DNA of 64,000 nucleotides from Tetrahymena thermophila SB210 (Eukaryota; Ciliophora; Oligohymenophorea; Hymenostomatida; Tetrahymenidae). How positions within the stretch are numbered: the stretch's first letter is position 1; each line of letters opens with the position of its first letter. Made by a program: the position numbers and the translations under genes. This document shows positions 11,747 to 23,717 of the stretch, piece after piece. The stretch covers positions 1-64,000 of the forward strand of contig NW_002476424.1 of NCBI RefSeq assembly GCF_000189635.1, in the 5' to 3' direction. The notes under the pieces were generated by a model that was not told the origin of the DNA, did not search any database, and saw only the letters and a program-made list of their open reading frames with translations.

Positions 11747-14140
11747 TTATAAATACTTTGTTTGCTATATAATTGAATGTTTTATTAATATTTCTTGCAA
11801 TTATTGCTACTATCAATATATTAAATTTTTAATCTATTTATAAATCCTTATTAACCGATATTATATATTCAATTTTGATATTGTTAATTTGAGCAAATTT
11901 TATTAACTCTTCTTACAAACTCAATGAAAGTTAATTAATTTTTGCAAAAATTTTAATTTTACGGCTAAATTTGTTAACTACTTCATCGATTAAATTCACC
12001 CCTTAAATCAAATATTTGTATCTTGCTTGATAGCGCATTCAAAATCTATTCATTATTTCTACCTTTGTTTGCTAATTAATAATTCTTTCTTTCATTTTAC
12101 TGCTACTTATTCCTTATTTCTATTTCTAATTATTATCTAAAATTATATTTTTATTCCTCAACAAAATCTATTTTATTTATTAATTTTCAATAAAATTAAA
12201 TTTGTAAAAAATTAATTTGTAATTTTAAATATTCAACAAAATACAAATTAATTATTTAATATCAATAAATTTAAATTTTTATTCATAATTTTCTTATGAA
12301 AATTAGTTTGTTTTATTTAATTTAATTTGATAATTTTTATCTAGCTCTACTACTTTTATTTAATAAGGCTGGTAATATTGTTAAAATTATTTTCAAATTA
12401 AATTTTTAATTTTTGTTCCTCATTAAAAATATATAAAAAAGAATAATATCATCTATAAAATAAATGAAAAAATAATCTAAGTTAAAGAAATTTAGAAAAT
12501 AAATTTAAATATTAATTTTTTTTCATAATCATTATTTAAGTTAATAAGCAAATATTAAAAGACTTACATTTGTATAAATATATAATCAACTACTGAGATA
12601 ACTTGATTTTGCTATTATAAATTTGCAATCATTAAACTATTTATATTATTGATTATGAAACCTTCTACTAATATTAAGAAAAGTGAATTTCTGATAAAAT
12701 ATATTTTTTATATGACTATAAAATTTTGAAACAAAATGAAAAACAATTATTTAATACACTTTACATTTTATTTAAAGTTAATTTAAATTTAAAAATATAG
12801 TTGTGTTATAAATGATTTTATTTAAACATAAATGGGTTTTTTAATTTTTTTATTGAGAAGTATCGAGTATATATACATATTTTAATCATAAAATATTTAT
12901 ATGACTTTATATATTGTAAAATACCTTATTGAATATACATTTCAAAATATTTTGATTAATTTAATATTTAAAAAATAAAAATATTAAAATAACTAATTAT
13001 TGAGTTTTATTTATTTAAATTTCTTTGTTGAAAAAGTTTTAAACACACATTTTAATCTAATAAAACAAAACATGAAAAGTTAATATTAAAAAAAAGGATA
13101 TAACAAAAAAATAAAAATAAAATAAATTTATATCATTCAAATTTTAATAAAATTAACTAAAGAAAGCTAATATTAAAATTAATATTGCTTACAAATATTT
13201 TTGAATTTATTTGATTAAGTTATTAATTTGAAGAGAAATATAATATTTTTAAATATTGCTTTGTGATAATCCTTAGACAGAATTAAAAATTAGCATTTTT
13301 AAAATATCTTTTGAATTAGAAGAGAAGAAAAATAGACTAAATAATTTCTTCTTTTCTTCTTTTTATTTTCTCGATATGTTCTAATTAATTTTGAGAAAAT
13401 TAATGTTTTTTAAAAAAAACAATTGGAGAGAAATTTAATAACTTTATGTAAATCTAATTTTTTGTTTTTGTTTTGATTTTTTGGTTCTATAAACTCAGTT
13501 TCATACATTTATTAAAATTCGTATTTTTTGTTTTTCATAATATTTCTATGTTTATTTAGCAATGCCTTTATCGATTAATCAAAATTTCCTCTTTATTTTT
13601 CTATAGATTAATACTTTTATAAACTTTGATATCTAATAAATCAAGGCTTGATTGATAAATTAAACTATTAGCATTTCAAAAACACCATTTGTATATCACT
13701 TAATAATATAATTATTCATTTAAATATAATCAAGCTTCAAATTATTTTTGAATCTACTTTTTAAATAGATCTTGTTACATTTTTTTGGAATAAAGAAATA
13801 ACTCAAAGTTGAATTCAAATAATAAAAATAAATTACAATACATAACTTTATAAAAAATTTCATTTATAGCTAAGAAATAGAATAATTATAACTGAAATTT
13901 AATAGTTGAATAAGGTGAGATTGATATATATAAAATAAATAAACAAAAGAAGTGATTGAATAGTACTCAAAGAGTGTTTTTATTTATATAGAAAGGATTA
14001 AGTCAACCAAATCTTGGAGAATTTGAGTAAATTTGGTTGTGGATTACTAATAGCGATGTTAGTTATTAGAAGGGTTTTCATATCGTTTTAACAAAAATAT
14101 GATCGATTATTTTGTAGTTTTTGAAAGGTTTATTGCGTTT
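11747..14140. other. Gene-poor AT-rich region
   Basis: About 2.4 kb. Open stretches exist only because TGA is the sole stop and rare in this base composition. Translations are dominated by Lys, Asn, Ile, Phe and Leu with almost no Gly, Ala or Pro, so I see no gene here. Confidence 0.5.
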
Positions 14141-14914
14141 TCATTATAATAAAATGAAATGTTAATTGAAAGCATCAGCGTTGTTATTATTGTTGTCAAT
14201 CATATTTTCTTTACCACATTATTGATAGTTATTGTTATTGTTGCAGAAATATTAGTTTTCTTAATTTTATTATTCATTGTCTGCTTCTAAAAAGTCATCG
14301 AATAACTCTTATGAATGTTGGCTTGAGTTGTTATCAAAATCAAAATCAATTTAAATTTCATTATCATTAAAATCAATAGCATTGCTTGCTTACTAAACAG
14401 TTTGTCCGTTAGCATTATTAGAATTTAAACCATCTAATTATTCTTCAAATGTTGTTTGATTTTCAGAGAAATTTTGTTAACTATATTAAGAAACTTGATT
14501 TGAAGTATCACATGATTATATAGATTGTTCATAATTAAAGTATTCTTTTAAAGTTTAAGAGTTTTTCACTAGATCACAAGCCAAATTGTATGAGATATTG
14601 CCTTAATTCTCTTGGAGAAACTATTTCAAGCGCTTTTAGCAGCTTTTGAAATTCATTCTAAGAATATCCATGACACTAATTTATCCTAAAATGAAATTGA
14701 TCTTCCCACTGTTCTCAGAAAGTAAAAGCTGAGATTTAATAAGTTGAATATCAAGTTACAAACAAGGAATGTAGTTATCAATATTTAAGTTAAATGTTTA
14801 GAATATCTTTATTCTCCAGTCATTTATGCACTGAATCATAGAGAATTAGCTATCTAAAAACTATTAGCCCTAGTTCTCGGCATTAAAAAATGTTTCTTAA
14901 CTTATGATTTGCAT
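14141..14914 (-). CDS. Gln/Asn-rich protein of unknown function
   Basis: Uninterrupted frame of 257 residues from ATG 14914 to TGA 14141-14143, with TAA/TAG read as Gln. The N-terminal ~120 residues look helical and balanced (for example IQLIKSQLLLSENSGKINF and MDILRMNFKSCQKRL). The C-terminal half is rich in Asn, Gln, Ser and Asp, with runs of five Asn and the acidic patch DFDFDNNSSQHS. No signal peptide or membrane segment is visible. The frame stays open upstream of the ATG without a good start, so an upstream exon is possible. I do not recognise a family. The low-complexity tail is common in ciliate transcription or RNA-binding proteins, but that is only a hint. Confidence 0.6.
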
Positions 14915-17577
14915 GAGAGAAGGAAAATATTTGAAGTTTTGTAGAGTTTAAAGGTAGTTAAAAGGTAGATGTTGAAGAAAAAAGAATATTTTAGAATTCT
15001 TTGTATTTTTCTTTTTTTTTTCTTTTTTTATTTAATTAATTAATTCTTATTTAGATTGATTTCTCTGATATTTCTATTCAAAAAATCTTTGAATTGACCA
15101 ATTAATTATAATAAATAAATCTCCACAAAAAAAGCAAAGTGTAAATAGAATCAAATTTTATTTTATATAATTTGTTATAATTGCATCATTACAGACACTC
15201 GAAAGAAGAAAAAAAAACAAAAGCAATCGATTTATAATTTTATATTTTTATTTTTCTTGATGTTGTCTATTCTTCATTTTGAAAAATGTAATTTACAAAA
15301 AGACGTACAAAGCAATATTTAAAGTCTATTCAAACAAAATCAGAAAACGATTTTTAAACTTATAAAAACAGCATTTTTAAACCATTTTATGAACTTAAAA
15401 TTGAGCTAAATTATTTTTTTCTGAGTTTTTTGATACAATTCAAACATTTCAATCAAAATAATAAACAAATAAATTTACAGTGTTTGAATAAAAAAATGAG
15501 TAAGTGATTAAAATATGGAGAAAACTGATAATTATCGTTATTCTAAATTTTAACTTACTTATTGGCTTGGATAATATAATTTTTCTATATTTTTATGTAA
15601 CATCATTTACTTAATACTGTATTTGCCTAAATAAGAACTCACAAAAAAAACAAGCCCTTTTATTTTGAATTATTTTTCTAAATTTCTAAAACCAAATAAT
15701 TTCTTTCTCGAAGACTTCTAATTTTCTTATCTGATTATTTCTAGCTTGGCTTTCCTCTACAATAATTATCTGATAATTTATTAAAATATTTCTTTCAAAG
15801 CCAAAAATCTCTTTTCAATAAAACTAAACACTTGGAACTTCATTAATTACTGAAATTGAGGCTTTTAAATGCAAATTTAATTTTATTAAATATTAATGAA
15901 AAACCCATTTTTCCGCTTAATACCACAAAATTTGATATCATAGCATCTATTTACAATATATAATTTAATTATTATTCAAACTAATTGTTATTTTTTTTTG
16001 CGCTTACTCACTGATCTCTCAAATTAAGGCTAATAAATTAAATTTCCCATTAATCTGAGAGTAATAATAGCTCTGATATTATTATTAGAAATGATAAAAT
16101 CTAATTCAAATTTAAAATGATATTTTAAAAAGTAATAGACTAAAAAATGGTTTTAAATGAAATTTTCATCATTTAATAATAAAAATTTGAAGGAAAATTA
16201 GAAAAATTATTGAAATATGAAACAAAACAATTTATTTAAAAAATATATACATACTATTTTAGTTGTATGTATAAAATATATATTTAAATAAATATAGAAA
16301 TTTCGAAATCGAGCGTATTTTATTAGTAAATATAGTTTAATTTACTTTATCAAAAAAAATTTTGATATTGTAAGACTGAAATCAATATTTTGTAATTTAC
16401 TAATTATTTCTGATTTAATTTCAAGTAAATAAACACTAATAATGATTACATATATTTCATTTAAAATGATGTGAGAGTTTTGAAGCTACATTTTATACTT
16501 TCTTTAAGAGTAATTTGCTCAAAATTTATTAACTATTAAATGTTTCATATCATATTGCTAATAATATTTTGATTTGATGGTTTGGATTATTTAAAACTTA
16601 GTACTAGAAGTTTCAGTCAATATCTAAACATTTTTCATGAATATTAAATATTTTGAAATTTTATATTTTTAGCACATTTTAACTTTAGTAGTTGCTTTAA
16701 TATCTTGGTTCTATAAAAAATTGTTTTTCTAAAAAGAGATAGACAATCCTTATGTATTTAAGTCAAAAATAATACAGATTAGATCTATCCATTTATTTTA
16801 TTCCATTCTAGAAACTTCCCATTAATCAATTAATATGTTGTTCATTAATTTATTAAACAAAATCTCTGATAAGATTATTTAAATTTCAAAATTTTCTATT
16901 CTTAATTTGAAATTTCTAAATACTGCTGTTATTAAATATGGGACTTAAACAATGTTTACAATCTTTGGAAAAAAATATTTCTAGCTATTTATAACTGAAA
17001 AACACAATGTTTTATTTAAAATTTTTTTTCTACCTTTCTATTTCTTCAGATGAAATTTTGATTACTTTTATTTACTTTATTAATTTAAATAAAAAACAAA
17101 ATACATTTATCTATTTCATATAAATTTAAAAATTGTAAACAATATATTTTAATAACAATATTTTATATTCTGATATTGATATTTTTAGAAAATCATTTAA
17201 TAAACAGATTTCAAAATACCAAACTAAATTATTTAAATTTCTACTTTTTGTAACTTTATTTATTTGCATGAATATAAATTTTAATTTAATATAAATCATT
17301 TTGCATAAATAAAAATAATAAAATTCATTGATTATTTTTTAAAAATTAATAAAACTGCATATTTTATGATAAATTAATAAAAACTAAGAATAAAAGTTTA
17401 TAAAATAATACTTTTTTAATTAATGTATCAGTTAATAACTAATAGCATTATTTAAATTTATTATATGATATTGATTATATTAGTATTAGTTTTAATTATA
17501 TTTTATTTATTTATTATTTAAATAGATTATCTTAATATAAATAACTTACTTAATCAAAAGTATTGATTGAAATTGAT
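14915..17577. other. Gene-poor AT-rich region
   Basis: About 2.6 kb, beginning with a pyrimidine-rich tract (15008-15036 on the plus strand) upstream of the Gln/Asn-rich gene. No coding segment, RNA gene or repeat family was recognised. Confidence 0.5.
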
Positions 17578-18478
17578 TCAAAGAGGCATATTATTTATTA
17601 CTATTTCATTTTTTTTATTTTTTGTAATACCAATTTAGTAAAATAATTTAATTAGTCTTTAAGTGAAAGATGAATATTCTTATTATGAAAAGGTTTAATA
17701 TTCTTTCTATTTTGAGAGCATGTTAATTATAAAAGCTGTATTTAGAATTGACTATTTAAATTTTTAAGTAAATGTTTCATCTAAATACACATACTTGTGC
17801 TCCCAATTTAAAAAGTTTAAGTTTTACATTTTCTTCTCATACAGCTCCTTTTAAAGAAACCTCATTATATTTTAAAGAATTGGATTATTAACGGCTTCTA
17901 AAGAATGGCCTGAAAAATTTGATGTCATAAATAAAATTAACTCTTTTTTATTCAGATTTATCATTACTAAATGAATTTCATTTAAAGAAAGTAAAATTGG
18001 TATAAAAATCTTATCGAATTTATCAAAAATAGTATTATTTTGACCTGTATAAGGTTTCATGTAATGTCTCATACATTTAAAATCTAAATTGTCTTATTGT
18101 AAAGGATTTTCTTTGGTGAAATATTTGTAAAAACTTGAGGAAAGATAAAGAATTCTCATTCCTTTTGGAAATTCCTTTTAATTTAATTGATAAAGATAAA
18201 GCTAATGTCCCTGTCTCTCTTCTAAATATTTTATAAAGAAGTTTAATCCATCTTCAGTTAATATATTTCCACTCCTTAACTTTATGATGTCTCCTTCTGT
18301 AATAGTTTTTTCATACCTTTAGCAAACAATATTGCTATTTTCATTGTTTATCACTGATTCATTATAGCGCTATCCAAAAGCATAGGCATAATTTTTATCA
18401 CTAATGCTCTAATTTATTGAAGACATACCTGCTAAAGCCAAACTGCTTCCTAAATTAAAACCAATAGGACTATTCTAA

Positions 18479-18519
<41 letters not shown>

Positions 18520-21140
18520 ACTATTTCTAAGAGAATTATTATTGCTATTATTTCCGATCTCAAATTAGTTTTTAAAGTTACTATTATTATAAACACTAGA
18601 ATGATTTTATAAACTTTATTTGATTGAAGAATTGTAAAGTTAAGACTATTCATTAGTTTAATTAGACTTGGAATTTTTTGATGCCTACCAATCTAAACCT
18701 AATTTATGAAATATCATACTATGAAATCTAAAGTTGTATTCATCAATTAATTGCTTGTAAGTCTCAATGTCATAATTATAGTAATAGTGAAGCAGCTAAA
18801 CAAAAGTGTTATACCTAATGAATTTTTATAAAATATTTTTAATTTTTAAATTTCAATGAAGAACTTTAACTTTAATAAGATTCATAAATAGAAAATAAAT
18901 TTTGTTATCAAAAAACTATTAATAAATAATCTATAAAATGTGATCTTTTAATAGCTTATTTGATTGATCAAGAATAGTTATAATATTTAAAATAGCATTT
19001 GTATATTAGTAGCTATTATCATCAAATGATAATACATAATTAATTGATATTAATTACCATTCCATATATTCTCCAACTTATCTTTCTTTGTCGATTGCAT
19101 CTTAAACATTGTTTTGCTACTTAAAATCAATTCTTTTATTCATATCTACTTCAAATTATTTAAGTATTGTCTTCAACTCTCCAACTGATAGCTATACTTA
19201 TTGCTTTTCCAAAACATCTTCCTTAGTTATCTCTCCCCTTTCATATTATGCTAAAATGTCATCCTCTGAGATCTCATCTTCCTCTTCTTCGTCATAATCT
19301 TTTCGTTTCTTTTTTTTCTTGTGAGTTTTTGCTTACTTTATTTATAAATCAAACTCTTACAACTTTTTGTTTATATAATAATCTGCTAATCTATTAATAA
19401 AATATAAATTATTGTTAATAAATTCTAAATACAAAGTATTTTACGTTTCCTTTTCAATTTATTCTTATTTTTTTTTCCTTTTCATTTCTTTGGACACATC
19501 ATATTGGAGTTTCTCAACCAATAAATCAAGCTCTTCTTTAGGGATATTTAATATACCATTTTACGAATATCTTCTTTTAAGTTCATCAAACTCTTGCTAA
19601 AAGTTAAAATTATTTAAAATTTCATCTTGTTCATCTTCTTATTATTCTTAAGGTTCATAAAAATTATCTTCTTAATCTTCTTCTGCTTCTAATATGGGAG
19701 AGCTTTCGTGTTTCTTCTTTTTCTTTTTTTTCTTCTTTTTGGATTCTTTTACATTTAAATAAAATAAATGATTAAATATTCATATCAGCCAATTATATTC
19801 TTAATATAAATTTTACCTTTTTCAAACGCTTAATTAGAGGATGGAGGGGATAGAATGCCTTAAAGTGATACAATAGATGGCATGGTACTGTCAATGCTTT
19901 TTTTAGACTGAACAAGCTTAAATCCTTCAAAAATATGATTATTTTTTGGATCTTGCATCATCATTTTAAAAAGTAACCATTCAATAATCGTTGTTTGTTT
20001 TTTAATTATCTCTAAAGTCTACTAAGAAAACTCTGAAAACGGCTAAGGGTTTCCAGGAGGATCAATAAGCCACATTAGTAATCTGAAAACTAGAGTTCCA
20101 CTATATTTTGCTTCAGTCGGTGAATGAAAGCTAAAATTTTCAACATAATTAATTACAGAATTTTTCAGATCAAATTATTCAGCTATCAATGCAGAAACTA
20201 CTTCTGCATATTCATCTTTCATGTGATCCTTAAAAATAAAGAAATGACTTTAGTTCTAATTCAAATCAACAAGAAGAAGAGACCAAGTTTTTTCGTAATA
20301 TATAACAACAGCAACATTTTCGTAATTGTTAACCAATTCTTGATATTGATAATAGTTTTCAAAATTTGTTAAGTAGTCTGCATCAATTTATTTCTACGCT
20401 GTTAAACCTTAGATTATCAGAGTTATAATACACAAATTCTTTTTGGTATTGATTTAACCTTTTTGTTCATACAAGTTTTCTTAATAATTATGTGCATAAT
20501 TTAGTAAAAATGCCATCAAAGGCACTGATGATGTTTGTTCTTCAGTCAAAAGCTCTAATTGCTCATAAGTTAAGCTCAACCCCATTCTATTAATTATAAC
20601 ATCTTTTGAAACAAATACTTCTTTAGCTTTAGTTTCAAAAAATTATCTCATTTATATGTATTCCTCATCTTGATAATCCCTCATAGAAGGTATTGTTTTG
20701 TCCCTGACAATGTATTGTCCTGGTCTCTTCAAAAGCTTAAGGGAACATTCACCTTCCCTATTAAGTACTATCTCATTAACAACTACCTCTTATTTATTAT
20801 AACATCCAAATATTCTATTTATCTTCTCATATAGGTCCTCATCTAAATAAAAATCTTGAAAGTTTATTTTTGTTTTACAGCACTTACAAGGAAAACTAAA
20901 TTTATAATTCGTATTTTTGCTGTTTTTCATGCACAATTAAACTAATTCATCTTCATCATACAAACATTATAACTGCTTACAATTTATATTACGATAAGGT
21001 ACTAACATTGAGTTAGGATCACTTGATAAAACTATGCTAATATTTACTTCATTTTATTTAGGGTTCTTCTGAAAAAGCAGATTTAACATTCCGCTCTTCT
21101 ATTTTTTGAAGAGCATTTCCCTTATGTTATCTACATCCAT
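17578..21140 (-). CDS. SP-RING (PIAS/Siz type) protein fused to Ulp1-like pseudoprotease domain(s)
   Basis: Exons 21140-19817, 19745-19058 and 18814-17578 give 1,082 residues. Residues ~47-100 form an SP-RING/MIZ-like zinc module: VPYRNINCKQLQCLYDEDEL, then FPCKCCKTKI and FYLDEDLYEKI, matching the C..LQC...C..C..D.Y pattern of SUMO E3 ligases. Residues ~840-1045 look like a C48 (Ulp1/SENP) protease: DIIKLRSGNILTEDGLNFFI (the L..G.WL.D..I.F motif), then IFIPILL..NEIHLVMINL (the PI...HW.LVVIDL motif). The catalytic DCG region reads TQKFKQSILNTAFI, so the Cys is missing. Residues ~150-360 may be a second degenerate copy (TWSLLLVDL, then EAKYSGTLVFRLLMWLI). A Lys/Glu-rich linker and a poly-Asn tract lie between. 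An in-frame TGA just before ATG 21140 supports the start, although open sequence lies further upstream. Its likely role is in SUMO conjugation or binding. Confidence 0.75.
18482..18519. repeat. (TTA)n trinucleotide repeat encoding poly-Asn
   Basis: About 12-13 uninterrupted TTA units on the plus strand, read as AAT (Asn) in the minus-strand SP-RING gene. They lie in the linker between its charged region and the C-terminal Ulp1-like domain. The tract is probably length-variable between strains. Confidence 0.9.
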
Positions 21141-22020
21141 TCCTCACTTATTATGCATATAAACCTTTTCTAATCTAATCCCAACTAAAAATACACCTCC
21201 TTTAATTTCCTAAATATAAAATTATAAGCTTTTTTATGAATGTATTAAATCACCAATTAATTATAAATTAACAATGATTTTTTTTAATGAGTAAGTGACA
21301 AAAAAATCTGATTATTAACTTTAATATTTCTAATTTGATTTCAGTAATCAAAGAAATTTAAAATAAATATAAAATAAGTGTATATATTAGCATGCTAATT
21401 TTAAATGTATAACTAACTACTCTAAATTTATAAAATTAATTATTTGTATTAAATATTTAACTATTATAAAATATTTAAAATTTTTATAATGGTTAGATAT
21501 GAAAATCAAAACATTTGCTAACTAAAGTTTTATCAAATTTTTAAGATTTGAAATAAATTTTTATTAACAAAAAGAGTTTTTTAATTTCAAGGTATAAAAT
21601 TTATAATTATATTTATCGGAGTAGAGTTTGTTTAGATACAATAATTTTATTTATCAATTTTTTATACATAAAAAATAATAATATTAATTTATCATTTTAA
21701 AACATGATTTATTTAGTTATTTTAATTTTGATATTTTTTACTTGTCTCATTTTTATAAAAACTTGATTATTCTTTTGAAGCAAACTAGAAATAAATATAG
21801 AACTTAAAAATAATTGATTAGTTTAATCAGTTATTATACCATTTAATTTAGTTATAGAAAATATTTATTAAAATCTTAAAGAAATTAAAGAATTGATAGA
21901 AATTTAAGAAGTATAAAATTTTATTTTATAAAATTGAAAAATAAAAATAGATTTAATTTGCATAAATTAATTTCAAAACATCCTAAACAGATAATAAAGA
22001 AATAATAAATTTTATATTTA
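21141..22020. other. Intergenic AT-rich spacer
   Basis: About 880 bp between two minus-strand genes. The first ~60 bases could hold an upstream exon of the SP-RING gene (an open stretch reading VGIRLEKVYMHNK ends in TGA just before its ATG). The rest is featureless. This whole spacer is missing from the duplicated relics at 25.4, 26.4 and 35.2 kb. Confidence 0.45.
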
Positions 22021-22956
22021 TCATAGTAGATTAATTTTATTCAATACTTCAAAAAATATATTGAAATTTTAATTATAAATGTTTTTATTTTATATAATAT
22101 TATAATAATCATTTTAAAATTCTTAGTTTTTTTTGTTTACATTCCTTAATGCCTTTTAATTATTGTCTTATTATGATACTAAAATTTACTATACTTTTTT
22201 AGTTATTTATTTCCATTGCTCCCTAGTGATTGATGTGTATTTTTTGTAGTTAAGTTACAAATCAGATCCTAATTCTTTTAAGTCTAATTTGTTGTTTTAA
22301 TCTTCATCTAAAATATTAAATAACCAATCTGTAAATAATTCATATTTTTCTTATTTTTTTGTTAATTTGCTGAAAAATTGATAGTTGGTTTGTTTATTAA
22401 GTTAATTTTCTTCATCTTTATTAATTAATTCTTTAGGATTTGCAAATGTCAAAACTTTTTTTAGATCTAATGACTTTTCTTTTTTTGTAGCTTCAAGGAA
22501 TTGAAAAAGTAGTTTTTTAGGGTTTTTCTTTATAAATTTAATAAAATCTTATTTATTCATTTACAATTGTTACTATTCAAACTAATTAAATTCATCTTAT
22601 TCTACTAAACCATCTCCATTTAGATCATAGATTTCAAAAAATAGTTAGGAATAGGATTTTAAATCCTTATTTATTTTTTCTTAAACATGTTTTTATTTAA
22701 GTAAGATTTATACCCTATTATAGAAATCCTAAGCATATTTTAAGTCTTCAGCTTGGTTTTCAATACTAATACTTTTAACTTCTTCAGCAACTATGTAGGT
22801 TTTTTCAGTTGAGATGAAGATGAGAATTCCTGAAACAATCAGAATTACAACTATAAAAATCATTGCAAATAAATCCAGATATCTTTGTTTTGTTATTATT
22901 CCATTCTCTTGCTACTATTAAATTTATTACTAATATTAATCCTACTATTAGTTCAT
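22021..22956 (-). CDS. EF-hand calcium-binding protein with N-terminal membrane anchor
   Basis: Single-exon gene of 311 residues. Start is ATG 22956, followed by a Gln-rich cytosolic head, MNQQQDQYQQQ. One hydrophobic segment at residues ~31-49 (FAMIFIVVILIVSGILIFI) acts as a signal anchor. The luminal or extracellular part has two canonical EF-hand loops: DLNGDGLVEQDE near residue 111 and DEDQNNKLDLKE near residue 217. In both, positions 1, 3, 5, 9 and 12 carry acidic or amide ligands. The spacing of ~100 residues suggests further degenerate EF-hands between, as in reticulocalbin-like proteins. TGA stop is at 22021-22023; the last ~40 residues are the least certain. Internally deleted relics of this gene lie at 25.4, 26.4 and 35.2 kb. 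Calcium binding is well supported; the exact role is unknown. Confidence 0.8.
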
Positions 22957-23717
22957 AGTTTAGTCTAAAAATTGCTTACTATTTTAAAATTAACACAAAA
23001 TTAAGTTATTTAGATATTTATTTGTTCGCAAAAAGTCAATTTAAAATAATTCAATAATATTTTTGATAAAGAGAAATATCAAAAATTGTAATTTTAAAAA
23101 AAATCTATTGACAGCTTTCAAAATACAACCTTACAAAATAATTAAAAAAAAAAAGCACTTATTTAAATTAATCATTTTATTTTTTAGTAAATCAAATAAA
23201 ATATTCAATATTAGCATAAACAATTAATTACCCTTTCAATAACCATAATAAAAATTAATTACTGTGAAAGATTAATACAAAGTGTTAGTTATATTATAGT
23301 CATAAACTAGAGGTCTGATATATATACTCAATGAATCTAATTTAAATTTAGAGAGTTGAGTTTTTGTAAAACATTTTTATTTATTTTTGATTTTACTCTG
23401 TTGAAATTTATAAATAATTAAGTAATTCGACTCAAAAGAATTTTTGAAGGTTTTAATAATGTTTAGTGATTTTAAAAATAGTAATCACAATATCAAAAAA
23501 GTATGAAAAAAATATTAATTTTATAAAATACTTTATATATATATTTACAGTTCAAGAGGCGAATTTTTATAAAATGTTGTTATTAATAAGTTACAGTGAT
23601 TTTTCTTTTATGATATTCTTAAATTTGGGTATAAAATTAGTTAAAATGGGTTAAAAATTTTTTTGAAAATTGAAAACCTTTTGTCAAATTTTGAACTTAA
23701 AAAATGAAGACTAAGGG
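22957..23717. other. 5' flank of the EF-hand gene, duplicated elsewhere in the window
   Basis: AT-rich region upstream of the EF-hand gene. It recurs with moderate divergence after each EF-hand relic (about 25.6-25.9, 26.7-27.2 and 35.5-35.9 kb). Shared landmarks are ataaccataataaaaatta followed by a short agaggtctg motif near 23310. No gene was seen inside. Confidence 0.6.

Noticed and set aside
18450-18653. Standard-code minus frame rich in Ile
   Set aside because: An out-of-frame shadow of the poly-Asn part of the SP-RING gene.
19109-19600. Two Ser-rich plus-strand frames
   Set aside because: They are antisense to the Lys/Glu-rich linker of the SP-RING gene.
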